From Hyphomicrobiaceae bacterium (GTDB taxonomy: Bacteria > Pseudomonadota > Alphaproteobacteria > Rhizobiales > Devosiaceae): a stretch of DNA of 64,000 nt. The stretch lies in assembly GCA_020638065.1 (NCBI GenBank), contig JACKJG010000009.1:1-64000 (forward strand), given 5' to 3'. Both the position numbers and the translations under genes were made by a program. Position 1 is the first letter of the stretch. Each line of letters starts with the position of its first letter. Shown here piece by piece: positions 25,312-34,111 of the stretch. The notes beneath the pieces were generated by a model, which saw only the letters and a list, made by a program, of their open reading frames with translations, made no database searches and had not been told where the DNA came from.

Positions 25312-26337
25312 TTATCTTTTTGATACCCGTGACGCCAGCGCAACAAGCACACGTCCAGCAATGGCATCGCCGGTTTCGCGAGCCGTTCGCTGTTTTCGCG
25401 AAGCGTCCTGCAGTCTCTGGATGGCCTCGGACAAGGATTTGAGATCCCAGAGGCGAACCTGGGTTTTGAGCGCATTGGTGCGCGAGAAGTGGAAACGATG
25501 GCGGCGCGGGTCCAGCAAGTCGGCCGGTCGCTGGCCCTTGTCGTTGGCTTCGGCCAGAACCTGCCGCAAGAACAGGAAGTGGTTGAGGGCGGCGCGCAGG
25601 ATGCGGGCGGCGTCGATGCCCTGGGTCAGGGCGCGGCCCAAGGCACGATCGAGTTTTTCGAGATGGCCAATCGCGGCGGCGTCGAGCACCTGATCAATGG
25701 CAATGGTTGCATTGTCGCCGCTCAGCGCCAGAATGTCGCCGATCGTCAGTTCCTTGCTGTCCTGGGCATAAAGAACCAGCTTTTCAAGCTCGCGGCGCGT
25801 GACTTCGCGATCGTTACCCAGCGACGTGCGCAACATCGCGGCCGCTTCGGCATCGATTCGAATGGCTTCCCCGTCAAAGGTTTCGGAAATCAACCGCGCC
25901 AGATCGGCTTCGCTGTCGGCATAGCAGGGCAGGGCGTATGCCTTGTCCGATTTTTCGGCCAGCGCGCGAAGCTTGTCTTTCGGTGTCAGATTGCCTGATT
26001 CGAGTATGAGGCCGGCATCGGGCCAATCGGCAAGCAGCTCTTCGAGCAGGGGAACGATCTTGCCGCTTACGTTGCGCACACGGATCAGCGGGTTGCCGCC
26101 AAATAGCGACGGCGTGCGTGCTTCACGGGCCAGCAGGCCTGGATCACCGTCGAGCTCGCTCATTTCGAAGGTGGCGAGATTCATGGATCCGCCGGCCTCG
26201 GAGACAAAATGGTTCGAAATGTTGCGCGCGCGTTCCGACACCAGGCCAGCATCGGGCCCATAGACGAGATAAAGAGCAACGGGGAGCGATTTGCCGGCGA
26301 GAAAGCGGTCAACTTCGTGCGCCTTGAGCGCGCTCAT
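25312..26337 (-). CDS. holA: DNA polymerase III delta subunit
   Basis: 341 residues, the clamp-loader subunit that opens the beta clamp. The start MSALKAHEVDRFLAGKSLPVALYLVYGPDAGLVSERA is typical of alphaproteobacterial HolA, and the C-terminal helical domain (ILRAALNHFLFLRQVLAEANDKG) matches the clamp-loader collar. Its ATG overlaps the lptE stop by 4 bases, so the two are coupled in the leuS-lptE-holA operon, a conserved arrangement in many Gram-negatives. Confidence 0.94.
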   Translation of the reverse strand: MSALKAHEVDRFLAGKSLPVALYLVYGPDAGLVSERARNISNHFVSEAGGSMNLATFEMSELDGDPGLLAREARTPSLFGGNPLIRVRNVSGKIVPLLEELLADWPDAGLILESGNLTPKDKLRALAEKSDKAYALPCYADSEADLARLISETFDGEAIRIDAEAAAMLRTSLGNDREVTRRELEKLVLYAQDSKELTIGDILALSGDNATIAIDQVLDAAAIGHLEKLDRALGRALTQGIDAARILRAALNHFLFLRQVLAEANDKGQRPADLLDPRRHRFHFSRTNALKTQVRLWDLKSLSEAIQRLQDASRKQRTARETGDAIAGRVLVALASRVSKR

Positions 26338-26909
26338 TGCCCGGCAGACTCGATCACGGTCACTTCGGTCGTGTCGGGATTGACGTAGGGCTGCTCGAGC
26401 GTGCCGTTGCGATCGAGAACGACAAGGGCAGACTGAAGGGTCATTCGCAGGCTTTGTGCCAGTTCCGCAGCAGCACGTTCGGCGGCATCGTTGGCCGCCT
26501 GTTTGGCTGCCAGGATTTGTCCGGTACGGCCCTTTGTTGCGCCTGCGGTCCGGGTCGCACGATAGAGCGGTTGGGGCTCACCCAGTCCGGCCGGGTCCGC
26601 GCGGGAAATCGTGATCACGCCATCCAGCGTCACAGCGCGCTGCGTCGCATCGATGTTGGCATCGGATACCATGACTGTCACCAGCAATGCGTCTGCCGCG
26701 GCGCTGTCACCGAAATAGGCCCTGAGGTCCTGGTAGACAATCTGTTCCAGCCGGGATTTGGGGTCGGCAAAGGCGAGATTGTAATTTTGCCGCGCTGGTC
26801 CATTTGCACCGTAGAGGGGCGTCAGACTACAGGCCGACAACATCACCAGCGCGGCCATCAACAACAGGCCGAGCCGCAGGTTAGCGAAGGTGCGATCAGA
26901 CAACGACAT
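26334..26909 (-). CDS. lptE: LPS-assembly lipoprotein LptE
   Basis: 191 residues from the ATG at 26909, which has AGGA six bases upstream. A lipoprotein signal peptide ends in the lipobox LSAC near residue 27; the mature part begins CSLTPLYG, typical of LptE/RlpB. It forms the outer-membrane LptDE complex that inserts LPS. It overlaps the leuS 3' end by 14 bases and holA by 4. Sequence conservation of LptE is low, so the call rests on the lipobox, the CSLTPLYG opening and the leuS-lptE-holA order. Confidence 0.9.
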   Translation of the reverse strand: MSLSDRTFANLRLGLLLMAALVMLSACSLTPLYGANGPARQNYNLAFADPKSRLEQIVYQDLRAYFGDSAAADALLVTVMVSDANIDATQRAVTLDGVITISRADPAGLGEPQPLYRATRTAGATKGRTGQILAAKQAANDAAERAAAELAQSLRMTLQSALVVLDRNGTLEQPYVNPDTTEVTVIESAGQ

Positions 26910-29547
26910 TGACGATCCTGTTGGGCACGACAATCACCTTTTTTGGCGCCTTGCCATCCAGCATGCGCGCAACATTGTCCAGTGACAAGGCCTCGGCTTC
27001 AACCGAACTATTGGCTGCGTCCTTGGCGACAATAATCTCGCCACGGCGCTTGCCGTTCACCTGAACCGGGATCACGACGCTTTGTTCGACCAGAAGGCTC
27101 TCATTCACTACGGGCCACAGACTATCGGAAACCAGTTTATCTTTTCCCAACATCGCCCAGATCGATTCGGAGAGATGCGGCATAAAGGGTGACAGGCAGA
27201 TCGTCAGGACATCCACGCCTTCCCGCAACGCGGCGCGGCGGGCAGAATTGGGCGCCTCGCCGACGTCCGCCGAGAATTTGCTCATGGCGTTGGTCAGCTC
27301 ATAAAGCTGGGCGATGGCGCGGTTGAACTTGAGCCCCTCGATTTCCTCGCCGACGCTTTTCGCCGTTTTATGAACAATCTTGCGGAACGTCAGCGCCGCC
27401 TCGTCCATTTCGACATGTTCGGAGCATTCGCCTTCAAGCAGCAGCTTGGCTTCGTTGAGCAGACGCCAGACGCGCTGCACGAAACGGTTGGCACCCTCAA
27501 TGCCGGCGGCGGTCCATTCCACGTCGCGCTCGGGAGGTGAGTCGGACAGCACGAACCAGCGGGCCGCATCGGCGCCGTGGGATTTCAGAATGTCTTCGGG
27601 GTCGATGCCGTTGAGTTTGGACTTGGACATCTTCTCGACCGACCCGATGGTGATGGGTCTGCCGGTTTCGATGTGGGTGGCAAAGCGTGCACCATCCTTA
27701 ACTTCGATGTGGACATCGGTCGGGGCGACCCATTTGTCCTCGTCGTCCTTATAGGTTTCGTGGGTCACCATGCCCTGGGTAAACATGCCCTTGAACGGTT
27801 CGTCCAGATTGAGGTGACCGGTCTTGTGCATGGCCCGGGTGAAGAAGCGCGAATAGAGCAGGTGCAGGATCGCATGTTCCACGCCGCCAATATACTGATC
27901 GACCGGCAGCCAGGAATTGGCCACTTCCGGCACGGTTGGGGTGGAAGCGTGCGGGGCGGTGAAGCGGGCAAAGTACCAGGACGAATCGACAAACGTGTCC
28001 ATCGTGTCGGTTTCACGCAGGGCGGCCAGACCGCAATTGGGGCATTCGACATGTTTCCAGGTCGGATGGTGATCAAGGGCATTGCCCGGCCTGGAAAGAT
28101 CGACCTCGTCGGGCAGGCGCACGGGCAGGTCGGCTTCGGGCACCGGCACCTCGCCACAATTGTCGCAATGAATGATCGGAACCGGACAGCCCCAATAGCG
28201 CTGGCGCGAAATGCCCCAGTCCCGCAAACGATAGTTGGTCTGACGCACCCCTTGCGGCCGGCCATTGATTTCGATCGCCCCCAGTCTTTCGGCGACCTCG
28301 TTGAAGGCGTCTTCACTGCTCATCCCGTCAAGGAAGGATGAATTGATCATCACGCCATCGCCGGCATAGGATTCGTCCTTGATCGCAAACGTTGTGGCGT
28401 CCTCGCCTTCCGGCATGACCACGGCCACATGGGCCAGATCATATTTGAGGGCAAAATCCAGGTCGCGCTGATCGCCGGACGGGCAACCAAAAATGGCGCC
28501 GGTTCCGTATTCGGTCAGCACGAAGTTGGCGACATAAACGGGCAGAGACCAATCGGGGTCGAAGGGATGTTTCACGTGAATCCCGGTCGGCATGCCCTCT
28601 TTTTCCATGGTTTCAAGCGTTGCCGCCGAGGTGCCGACCCTGCGGCATTTCTCGATAAAGGCCTGCAGCTCCGGATTGTCCTTTGCCGCGGCGGCGGCCA
28701 GGGGATGGTCGGCGGCGATCGCCATGAAGGAAGCACCAAAGATCGTATCCGGGCGGGTGGTGTAGACCTCCAGCTCGGTCATGCCTTCGGGCGCGGATTC
28801 TTCGGTCAACTGCCAGCGAATCAGCATGCCCTCGGATTTGCCGATCCAGTTGCGCTGCATCAGGCGCACCTTGTCGGGCCAGCCGTCGAGCGTATCGATG
28901 GCGGTCAGCAGGTCCTCGGCATAGTCGGTGATCTTGAAGAACCATTGGGTGAGTTCTTTGGTTTCGACAACAGCGCCGGAACGCCAGCCGCGCCCGTCGA
29001 TAACCTGTTCATTGGCCAGAACCGTCAGGTCCACCGGGTCCCAATTGACCTTCGACTTTTTGCGGGTGACCAGACCGGCAAAATAGAAATCGAGAAACAG
29101 CTTCTGCTGCTGGGCGTAATATTCGGGATCGCAGGTGGCGAATTCGCGCGACCAGTCGAGGGTCAGGCCCATCGATTGCAGCTGGGTGCGCATCGCTTCG
29201 ATATTGGCATAGGTCCAATCACGCGGATGGCCGCCGGTCTTCATTGCCGCGTTTTCTGCAGGCAGTCCAAAAGCGTCCCAGCCCATCGGATGCAATACGG
29301 CCTTGCCGCGGGCGCGGTGATATCGGGCAACCACGTCACCCATCGAATAGTTGCGCACATGCCCCACATGCAGACGGCCGGACGGGTAGGGAAACATTTC
29401 GAGCACGTAGAATTTTTCGCGTCCGTCATCTTCCTGAGGAAGCACGAAGGTCTGCTGCTCGTCCCACACCTTTTGCCAGTGTGGTTCCATTTCGCGCGGA
29501 TTGTAGCGGGCGATCTCGTCGCCGTCGGGTCTGCTCGTCGTTTTCAC
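26896..29547 (-). CDS. leuS: Leucyl-tRNA synthetase
   Basis: 883 residues, class I synthetase. The HIGH motif appears as HVGH at 60-63 (FPYPSGRLHVGHVRNYS) and KMSKS as KMSKSKLNG about three-quarters along; a zinc-like Cys pair is in HCDNCG. The editing domain lies between them. The start codon is GTG; it opens a segment leading into RYNPREMEPHWQKVWDEQ, which fits rhizobial LeuS. A parS-like sequence lies within the gene at 28568-28583. Confidence 0.97.
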   Translation of the reverse strand: MKTTSRPDGDEIARYNPREMEPHWQKVWDEQQTFVLPQEDDGREKFYVLEMFPYPSGRLHVGHVRNYSMGDVVARYHRARGKAVLHPMGWDAFGLPAENAAMKTGGHPRDWTYANIEAMRTQLQSMGLTLDWSREFATCDPEYYAQQQKLFLDFYFAGLVTRKKSKVNWDPVDLTVLANEQVIDGRGWRSGAVVETKELTQWFFKITDYAEDLLTAIDTLDGWPDKVRLMQRNWIGKSEGMLIRWQLTEESAPEGMTELEVYTTRPDTIFGASFMAIAADHPLAAAAAKDNPELQAFIEKCRRVGTSAATLETMEKEGMPTGIHVKHPFDPDWSLPVYVANFVLTEYGTGAIFGCPSGDQRDLDFALKYDLAHVAVVMPEGEDATTFAIKDESYAGDGVMINSSFLDGMSSEDAFNEVAERLGAIEINGRPQGVRQTNYRLRDWGISRQRYWGCPVPIIHCDNCGEVPVPEADLPVRLPDEVDLSRPGNALDHHPTWKHVECPNCGLAALRETDTMDTFVDSSWYFARFTAPHASTPTVPEVANSWLPVDQYIGGVEHAILHLLYSRFFTRAMHKTGHLNLDEPFKGMFTQGMVTHETYKDDEDKWVAPTDVHIEVKDGARFATHIETGRPITIGSVEKMSKSKLNGIDPEDILKSHGADAARWFVLSDSPPERDVEWTAAGIEGANRFVQRVWRLLNEAKLLLEGECSEHVEMDEAALTFRKIVHKTAKSVGEEIEGLKFNRAIAQLYELTNAMSKFSADVGEAPNSARRAALREGVDVLTICLSPFMPHLSESIWAMLGKDKLVSDSLWPVVNESLLVEQSVVIPVQVNGKRRGEIIVAKDAANSSVEAEALSLDNVARMLDGKAPKKVIVVPNRIVNVVV
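28568..28583. other. Weaker parS-like sequence inside leuS
   Basis: TGTTTCACGTGAATCC matches parS at 14 of 16 positions with an intact CACGTG core. About 3.3 kb beyond parB and inside the LeuS coding region. Confidence 0.5.
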
Positions 29548-29719
29548 GTGACTCTTTGGCCTACTGATTGGGTTGGGCCGGCTGCTTGAGTTGCGGCCTG
29601 AAATTGGTTAGGCGAGCATCACCACAAAACGGGGTCCGAGGTCAATGCGCAGGCAGAGGCTAGTGACGATCCCGCGGCCTATTGTGGCAGTTGGCACACG
29701 CGACGGGACAAAGGCTCAG

Positions 29720-30385
29720 GTGACGCACGAACGGCTCGATTTCATCCGCGCCCGGATGCACAAGGCGATCCACCGGTTCGATGGGCCGGAGCGGCACGTC
29801 GAACTGGTGGCAGTATCCAAGACATTTGGCGCTGAGGACATCCGGCCACTGCTCGAGGCGGGCCAGCGTGTCTTTGGTGAGAACCGGGTGCAGGAAGCCA
29901 AGTCGAAGTGGCCAGACCTCCGGCAGGATTTCCCGGACGCGAAACTGCATCTGATCGGTCCGCTGCAGACCAACAAGATCAAGGATGCGGTGGCCCTCTT
30001 CGACGTGATCGAATCGGTCGACCGGGAGAAGCTGGCGCGGGCCCTTGCCGACGAGTTCAAACGAACGAGCAGGAGCCTGCCGGTCTTCATTCAGGTCAAT
30101 ATCGGGCGCGAGGCACAAAAGGCTGGAATCGATCCGGGCGAGGCCATCGGCTTTGTGTCCTTGTGCCGGGACGAGCTCGGGCTGGAGGTCGTGGGTCTGA
30201 TGTGCATTCCGCCATTCGATGAAGCACCTGGTCCGTTCTTCGCGCAGATGAAGCAGTTGCAGATCGAGGCGGGACTGCCATACCTGTCGATGGGCATGAG
30301 CGCCGATTTCGAAACGGCGATTGAAATGGGGGCCACCCATGTGCGGGTCGGTTCAGCGCTGTTCGGCGCGCGAGATTACACGTAG
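29720..30385 (+). CDS. yggS: YggS family pyridoxal phosphate homeostasis protein
   Basis: 221 residues from a GTG at 29720, the normal family length; an ATG at 29645 would give 246 residues, so the start is uncertain. The PLP-binding Lys is in VELVAVSKTFGAEDI; other family stretches are FGENRVQEAKSKW, LHLIGPLQTNKIK and LSMGMSADFETAIEMGATHVRVGSALFG. Binds PLP without known catalysis and balances vitamin B6 and amino-acid pools. Divergent from leuS across ~170 bases in which I see no clear motif. Confidence 0.93.
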   Translation: MTHERLDFIRARMHKAIHRFDGPERHVELVAVSKTFGAEDIRPLLEAGQRVFGENRVQEAKSKWPDLRQDFPDAKLHLIGPLQTNKIKDAVALFDVIESVDREKLARALADEFKRTSRSLPVFIQVNIGREAQKAGIDPGEAIGFVSLCRDELGLEVVGLMCIPPFDEAPGPFFAQMKQLQIEAGLPYLSMGMSADFETAIEMGATHVRVGSALFGARDYT

Positions 30386-30409
30386 CCGCCGCGCCAGATG
30401 GTGCTTTTG

Positions 30410-30432
30410 AGCCGCTTAACCATAACGCGGCT
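30410..30432 (+). terminator. Possible terminator after yggS
   Basis: AGCCGC, 11-base loop, GCGGCT followed by TTT, 25 bases after the yggS stop. The stem is short, so confidence is low. The loop contains TTAACCAT, a CtrA half-site-like sequence. Confidence 0.35.
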
Positions 30433-30438
30433 TTCACA

Positions 30439-30452
30439 GCCAATTGATTGGC
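30439..30452. promoter_or_regulatory. Palindrome upstream of the response regulator gene
   Basis: GCCAAT-TG-ATTGGC, exact 6-bp arms, 88 bases before the response regulator start. Position and symmetry suit an operator; the binding protein is not known. Confidence 0.4.
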
Positions 30453-30539
30453 ATGTCACAAAGGTCTGAAAGATAGTCCGGCTCATCAATTTTGGCTGCG
30501 ATGGTCGCGGCCAAGTGCAGACCCTTGCGGAGTAGGGAA

Positions 30540-31223
30540 ATGATCAAACGGCACCTTTTCATCGTCGATGACGACAACGAGCTACGAAAAACCCTTGTCG
30601 ACCAGCTCAGCCATTACCGCGAATTCCAGATCACCGAAGCCGACAATGCGTGCGATGCGTTGAATGCGGCAAAGGACAAGCATATCGATCTGATGATCAT
30701 GGATGTCGGCCTGCCTGACATGGATGGCCGGGAGGCGGTCAAGATCCTCAGGGGCAATGGTTTCAACAGCCCTATCCTGATGCTCACGGGCCAGGATTCG
30801 GACGCGGATGAAATTTTGGGGCTCGAATCGGGTGCCAACGATTATGTGACCAAACCGTTCCGGTTCTCGGTGCTTCTGGCGCGCATTCGTGCGGCGCTGA
30901 GACAGCACGATCAGAGCGAGGATGTGGTCTTCACCATCGGACCCTATTCCTTCCAGCCGGCCGCCAAGCTGATGGAAACCACCGAGGGCAGCAAGGTCAG
31001 GCTCACGGACAAGGAAACCTCGATCCTGAAATTCCTTTACCGGCAGGGAGCCAAGACCGTTTCGCGCGATGTGCTGCTGCAGGAGGTCTGGGGCTATAAT
31101 AACCGGGTGACCACCCATACGCTTGAGACCCACATCTATCGGCTGCGCCAGAAGATCGAACGCGATCCCTCGCATGCCCGGCTGCTGGTCACCGAAGAAG
31201 GCGGCTATCGCCTCGTGCCCTGA
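30540..31223 (+). CDS. OmpR/PhoB-type response regulator (OtpR/CenR-like)
   Basis: 227 residues from the ATG with GGAGTAGGG just before it. Receiver domain: acidic pair D10-D11, phosphoacceptor D55, T83 and K105. The C-terminal winged-helix DNA-binding domain is of the OmpR type (LTDKETSILKFLYRQGAKTVSRDVLLQEVWGYN...TLETHIYRLRQKIE). No sensor kinase is adjacent. It closely resembles, from memory, Brucella OtpR and the CenR cell-envelope regulators of alphaproteobacteria; like otpR it is followed by a cyclic-nucleotide-binding protein. An envelope-stress role is inferred from that. Confidence 0.9.
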   Translation: MIKRHLFIVDDDNELRKTLVDQLSHYREFQITEADNACDALNAAKDKHIDLMIMDVGLPDMDGREAVKILRGNGFNSPILMLTGQDSDADEILGLESGANDYVTKPFRFSVLLARIRAALRQHDQSEDVVFTIGPYSFQPAAKLMETTEGSKVRLTDKETSILKFLYRQGAKTVSRDVLLQEVWGYNNRVTTHTLETHIYRLRQKIERDPSHARLLVTEEGGYRLVP

Positions 31224-31266
31224 CCAGGCCGGTCTCCCGGTTCGCATCAACCACGCTCGACGAAAA

Positions 31267-31290
31267 CCCGCGCCGCCCCCTTGGCGCGGG
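31267..31290 (+). terminator. Stem-loop between the response regulator and the cyclic-nucleotide-binding gene
   Basis: CCCGCGCC, 8-base loop, GGCGCGGG; exact 8-bp GC stem, 44 bases after the regulator stop. Only scattered T residues follow, so it may attenuate rather than fully stop transcription. Confidence 0.45.
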
Positions 31291-31348
31291 CCGCTTTGCC
31301 CTTTATGGGTTCACAGTGGCGTAAGCGGACGATTTGGGGGCGGGCTTC

Positions 31349-31795
31349 ATGCATCTTGAAGATGCGGCGCGGGTTCTGGATGCAGCGGACTTTTTTTCCA
31401 TCTGCAACATGGAACAAAAGCGCATGCTCGCGTTTGCCTCCGAGCGGCGGGTTTTGAGGCCCGGCGAGGTTCTGTTCCGCAAGGGCGATGTGGTGCCAGG
31501 CGCCTTCGTTCTAATGTCAGGCAGTCTGACCTCAATCGACAAAGAGGGCGCGTCGAACGAGATTTCCGTGCCGGGAACCGTCGTCGCGGAACTGGCGCTC
31601 GTGACCAGCCATCCGCGCCGCGCGACTCTGACCGCGCAAAGCGAAGCGGAACTTCTCATGGTGCCGCGTGACACGTTCATGAAGCTCATGCAGCAATTTC
31701 CCGACGTGGCCGAACTCGCCCTTAGGCGCGTTCATTCGGATCTGAAGAGCTTTGTCGATCCGATCACGCAGGTGCGCGGCAAGATCAAGAAATAG
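31349..31795 (+). CDS. Cyclic nucleotide-binding domain protein
   Basis: 148 residues forming a single cNMP-binding (CAP effector-like) domain with no helix-turn-helix. The phosphate-binding cassette is recognisable: VAELALVTSHPRRATLTA, keeping the Glu and the Arg that would hold the cyclic phosphate. Start is the ATG giving MHLEDAARVLDAADFF. It probably works by protein-protein contact. Linked to the upstream response regulator, as in Brucella, where the pair is transcribed together; the ligand may be cAMP but this is not shown. Confidence 0.88.
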   Translation: MHLEDAARVLDAADFFSICNMEQKRMLAFASERRVLRPGEVLFRKGDVVPGAFVLMSGSLTSIDKEGASNEISVPGTVVAELALVTSHPRRATLTAQSEAELLMVPRDTFMKLMQQFPDVAELALRRVHSDLKSFVDPITQVRGKIKK

Positions 31796-31902
31796 AAGCC
31801 GAGGCTGTCTGAAGCGGTTTGCCGGGAATCATCTGCTGGCCTAGTGTGTGGCACCAATTCCCCTTCTGGCCCTCGCGCCGGCGATTTCTATTGGAGCCCT
31901 TC

Positions 31903-32706
31903 ATGCCTTTGACGTTTGTCACCTGGAATATCAACTCGGTGCGCCTGCGGTTGCCGATGGTTCTTGATTTCCTCAAGGCGGTGAAACCGGACGTGCTGGC
32001 GCTGCAGGAAATCAAGTGCACCAATGAGCAGTTTCCCGCCAAAGAACTTGCAGCGGCGGGCTATGGACATCAGGTTGTGCATGGACAGAAGGCCTATCAT
32101 GGCGTCGCAACGATTTCCCGGTTGCCGCTTCTCGAACAGACGAGCAAGGTGCTGGGCGGGATCGACCATGCGAGGCATGTGGCGGCGAAGGTGGATTATG
32201 GACGGGGTCAGTTGACCCTGCACAATTTCTACATTCCGGCGGGTGGCGACATCCCCGACCCGGAGGCCAATGCGAAATTCAGGCACAAGCTCGATTATCT
32301 GACCGAGCTCAAGGACTGGTTCGATGGAGCCGAATTCGAGAACGGTCAGCTGATCGCCGGCGACTTCAATATCGCGCCGCATGAAAGTGACGTCTGGAGC
32401 CACAAGCAGCTTCTCAAGGTGGTTTCGCACACGCCGGTGGAGACCGAGGCGCTCGATGAATTGCTCGGCCGGCGCCCATGGATTGATCTGGTGCGCAAGC
32501 ACATCCCCTACGACGAGAAGGCCTATTCCTGGTGGAGCTATCGCTCACCGGACTGGAATGCTGCCGACAAGGGCCGCCGGCTTGATCACGTCTGGGCCAC
32601 CGGGGATGTTGCGGTTCACTCAAATGGCGCCGAGATCCTCAGGGATTGGCGCGGCTATGGTGACAAGCCCTCGGATCATGCGCCTGTCGTGGTGCGGCTG
32701 GATTAG
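31903..32706 (+). CDS. xth: Exodeoxyribonuclease III
   Basis: 267 residues, AP endonuclease and 3'-5' exonuclease of base-excision repair (ExoIII/APE1 family). Motifs: TWNINSVRLRL at 6-16, LALQEIKC with the metal-binding Glu, HNFYIPAGG, the catalytic LIAGDFNIAP, and the terminal GDKPSDHAPVVV with the general-base His. GGAG precedes the ATG. After its stop comes a copy of a dispersed repeat. Confidence 0.96.
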   Translation: MPLTFVTWNINSVRLRLPMVLDFLKAVKPDVLALQEIKCTNEQFPAKELAAAGYGHQVVHGQKAYHGVATISRLPLLEQTSKVLGGIDHARHVAAKVDYGRGQLTLHNFYIPAGGDIPDPEANAKFRHKLDYLTELKDWFDGAEFENGQLIAGDFNIAPHESDVWSHKQLLKVVSHTPVETEALDELLGRRPWIDLVRKHIPYDEKAYSWWSYRSPDWNAADKGRRLDHVWATGDVAVHSNGAEILRDWRGYGDKPSDHAPVVVRLD

Positions 32707-32730
32707 CGGCTTCGGTTGGGTGAAACGTTT

Positions 32731-32815
32731 TTTGCGTCATCGCGAGGAGCGTAGCGACGCGGCGATCCAGTATGCCTCGGGTTTGCAGCCTCCGGATTGC
32801 CACGCAACCCCACCT
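32731..32815. repeat. Copy 1 of a dispersed palindromic intergenic repeat
   Basis: Starts TTTGCGTCATCGCGAG and includes GGCGATCCAGTA, then a degenerate right arm with CCGGATTGCC. It shares the left half almost exactly with the complete copy at 41395-41484. It lies between the stops of two convergent genes (xth and trmD), where such repeats usually sit. Confidence 0.7.
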
Positions 32816-32843
32816 TTCGACGAGCTCACCCTGAAGGTCCCAA

Positions 32844-33542
32844 TCACTTCTGGTTATTGCGCTTCACCCACAGGTCAGGGCGCCGGGTGCGGGTGAGCTC
32901 CTCGCTTTGCTCTCGACGCCAGATTTCGACCTTACCGTGATCGCCGGAGGTCAGCACATCGGGAATGGCCTGCCCCTCGAAAAGAGCCGGTCTTGTATAT
33001 TGCGGATATTCGAGCGAACCGTTTTCGTGGCTTTCGTCGGCATGACTTTCGGCGCTGCCCAGCACGCCGGGCAGAAGCCGAACCACAGATTCTAGCAGCG
33101 CCATGGCGGCTATTTCGCCGCCGGCGAGCACATAATCGCCGATCGAGATTTCTCTGAGATTGCGGCCGTCAATGACGCGCTGGTCGATGCCCTCGAAACG
33201 TCCGCAGACGATGACGAGACCGTCTTCATTTGCGAATTCGTGCGCCAGTTCTTGCGTCAGCGGTTCGCCGCGCGGGCTCATGAGAAGGCGCGGTCGGGTA
33301 TCGGCTTCGGGGCTGACTTGGTCGATGGCGGCCGCGAGGATATCTGGCCGCAGCACCATGCCGGGTCCGCCGCCAGCCGGTGTGTCATCGACGGTGCGAT
33401 GTTTGTCGGTGGCAAAATCGCGCAATTGATGGGCTTGCAGTGACCAGAGGTCTTGTTCCAGGCCCCGCCCGATCACGGACGCGCCAAGGGGTCCGGGGAA
33501 GAGCTCGGGAAAGAGCGTGATGATGTCGGCACGAAAGCTCAT
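32844..33542 (-). CDS. trmD: tRNA (guanine37-N1)-methyltransferase
   Basis: 232 residues of the SPOUT trefoil-knot family. The opening FRADIITLFPELFPGPLGASVIGRG, the LLMSPRGEPLTQELA loop and the knot region ISIGDYVLAGGEIAAMALLE are diagnostic. It m1G37-methylates tRNAs to prevent frameshifting. Two bases downstream of rimM, so ffh-rpsP-rimM-trmD are a tight block. rplS, which often follows trmD, is not here but about 28 kb away. Confidence 0.97.
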   Translation of the reverse strand: MSFRADIITLFPELFPGPLGASVIGRGLEQDLWSLQAHQLRDFATDKHRTVDDTPAGGGPGMVLRPDILAAAIDQVSPEADTRPRLLMSPRGEPLTQELAHEFANEDGLVIVCGRFEGIDQRVIDGRNLREISIGDYVLAGGEIAAMALLESVVRLLPGVLGSAESHADESHENGSLEYPQYTRPALFEGQAIPDVLTSGDHGKVEIWRREQSEELTRTRRPDLWVKRNNQK

Positions 33543-33544
33543 TG

Positions 33545-34084
33545 CTATTCGCCGTCCTGTTCCACGACGGTTTCTTCGGGTGCAACGAGGGTAACAAAGC
33601 CATGTTCAATAAAGATGTCGGGAACGATGGCGCGGGTGAACGGGAAGAGCGCCGTGCCACCCTCATCGAGTGAAACGTCGAGAATATCTGAGGCGCCATA
33701 ATTGAGGATGGCCTTGATCTGGCCGATGCGGCGCCCGTCCGGTTCGCGCACTTCAAGCCCGATCAGGTCGGCCTGCAGGAATTCGTCTTCATTCTCGGTT
33801 GCGCCGAGCACGGCGCGGGCGACGTAAAGATCCGTACCGTTGAGCCGTTCCGCCTGGTTTCGATCGGTCACGCCCTTGAGGCGGGCGATGACCATGCCCT
33901 TTGATAGGCGCGACGCGACAATTTCGAATTGCTCTTTGCCGGTCCCGTCGGTCAGCGGGCCATAGGCGGCGATATCGGCAGGATCCTCGGTGTGGCTCTT
34001 GATCCGCACTTCGCCCTTGATGCCATGGGCCGCACCAATGCGGCCCATGAGCACGAGATCCTTGTTGCGTGGCCGTTCAGCCAT
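33545..34084 (-). CDS. rimM: Ribosome maturation factor RimM
   Basis: 179 residues with the N-terminal RimM domain (LVLMGRIGAAHGIKGEVRIKSHTEDP) and the C-terminal PRC-barrel (EVREPDGRRIGQIKAILNYGASDILDV). Helps mature the 30S head domain and binds S19. Lies 27 bases after rpsP and two bases before trmD, the standard order. Confidence 0.96.
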   Translation of the reverse strand: MAERPRNKDLVLMGRIGAAHGIKGEVRIKSHTEDPADIAAYGPLTDGTGKEQFEIVASRLSKGMVIARLKGVTDRNQAERLNGTDLYVARAVLGATENEDEFLQADLIGLEVREPDGRRIGQIKAILNYGASDILDVSLDEGGTALFPFTRAIVPDIFIEHGFVTLVAPEETVVEQDGE

Positions 34085-34111
34085 GCTTCGGTCCTCGCAA
34101 TCGGCTTCCGG

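Noticed and set aside
29540..29555. CACGTG at the leuS start as parS
   Set aside because: Only 11 of 16 positions agree; a chance E-box-like core is enough to explain it.
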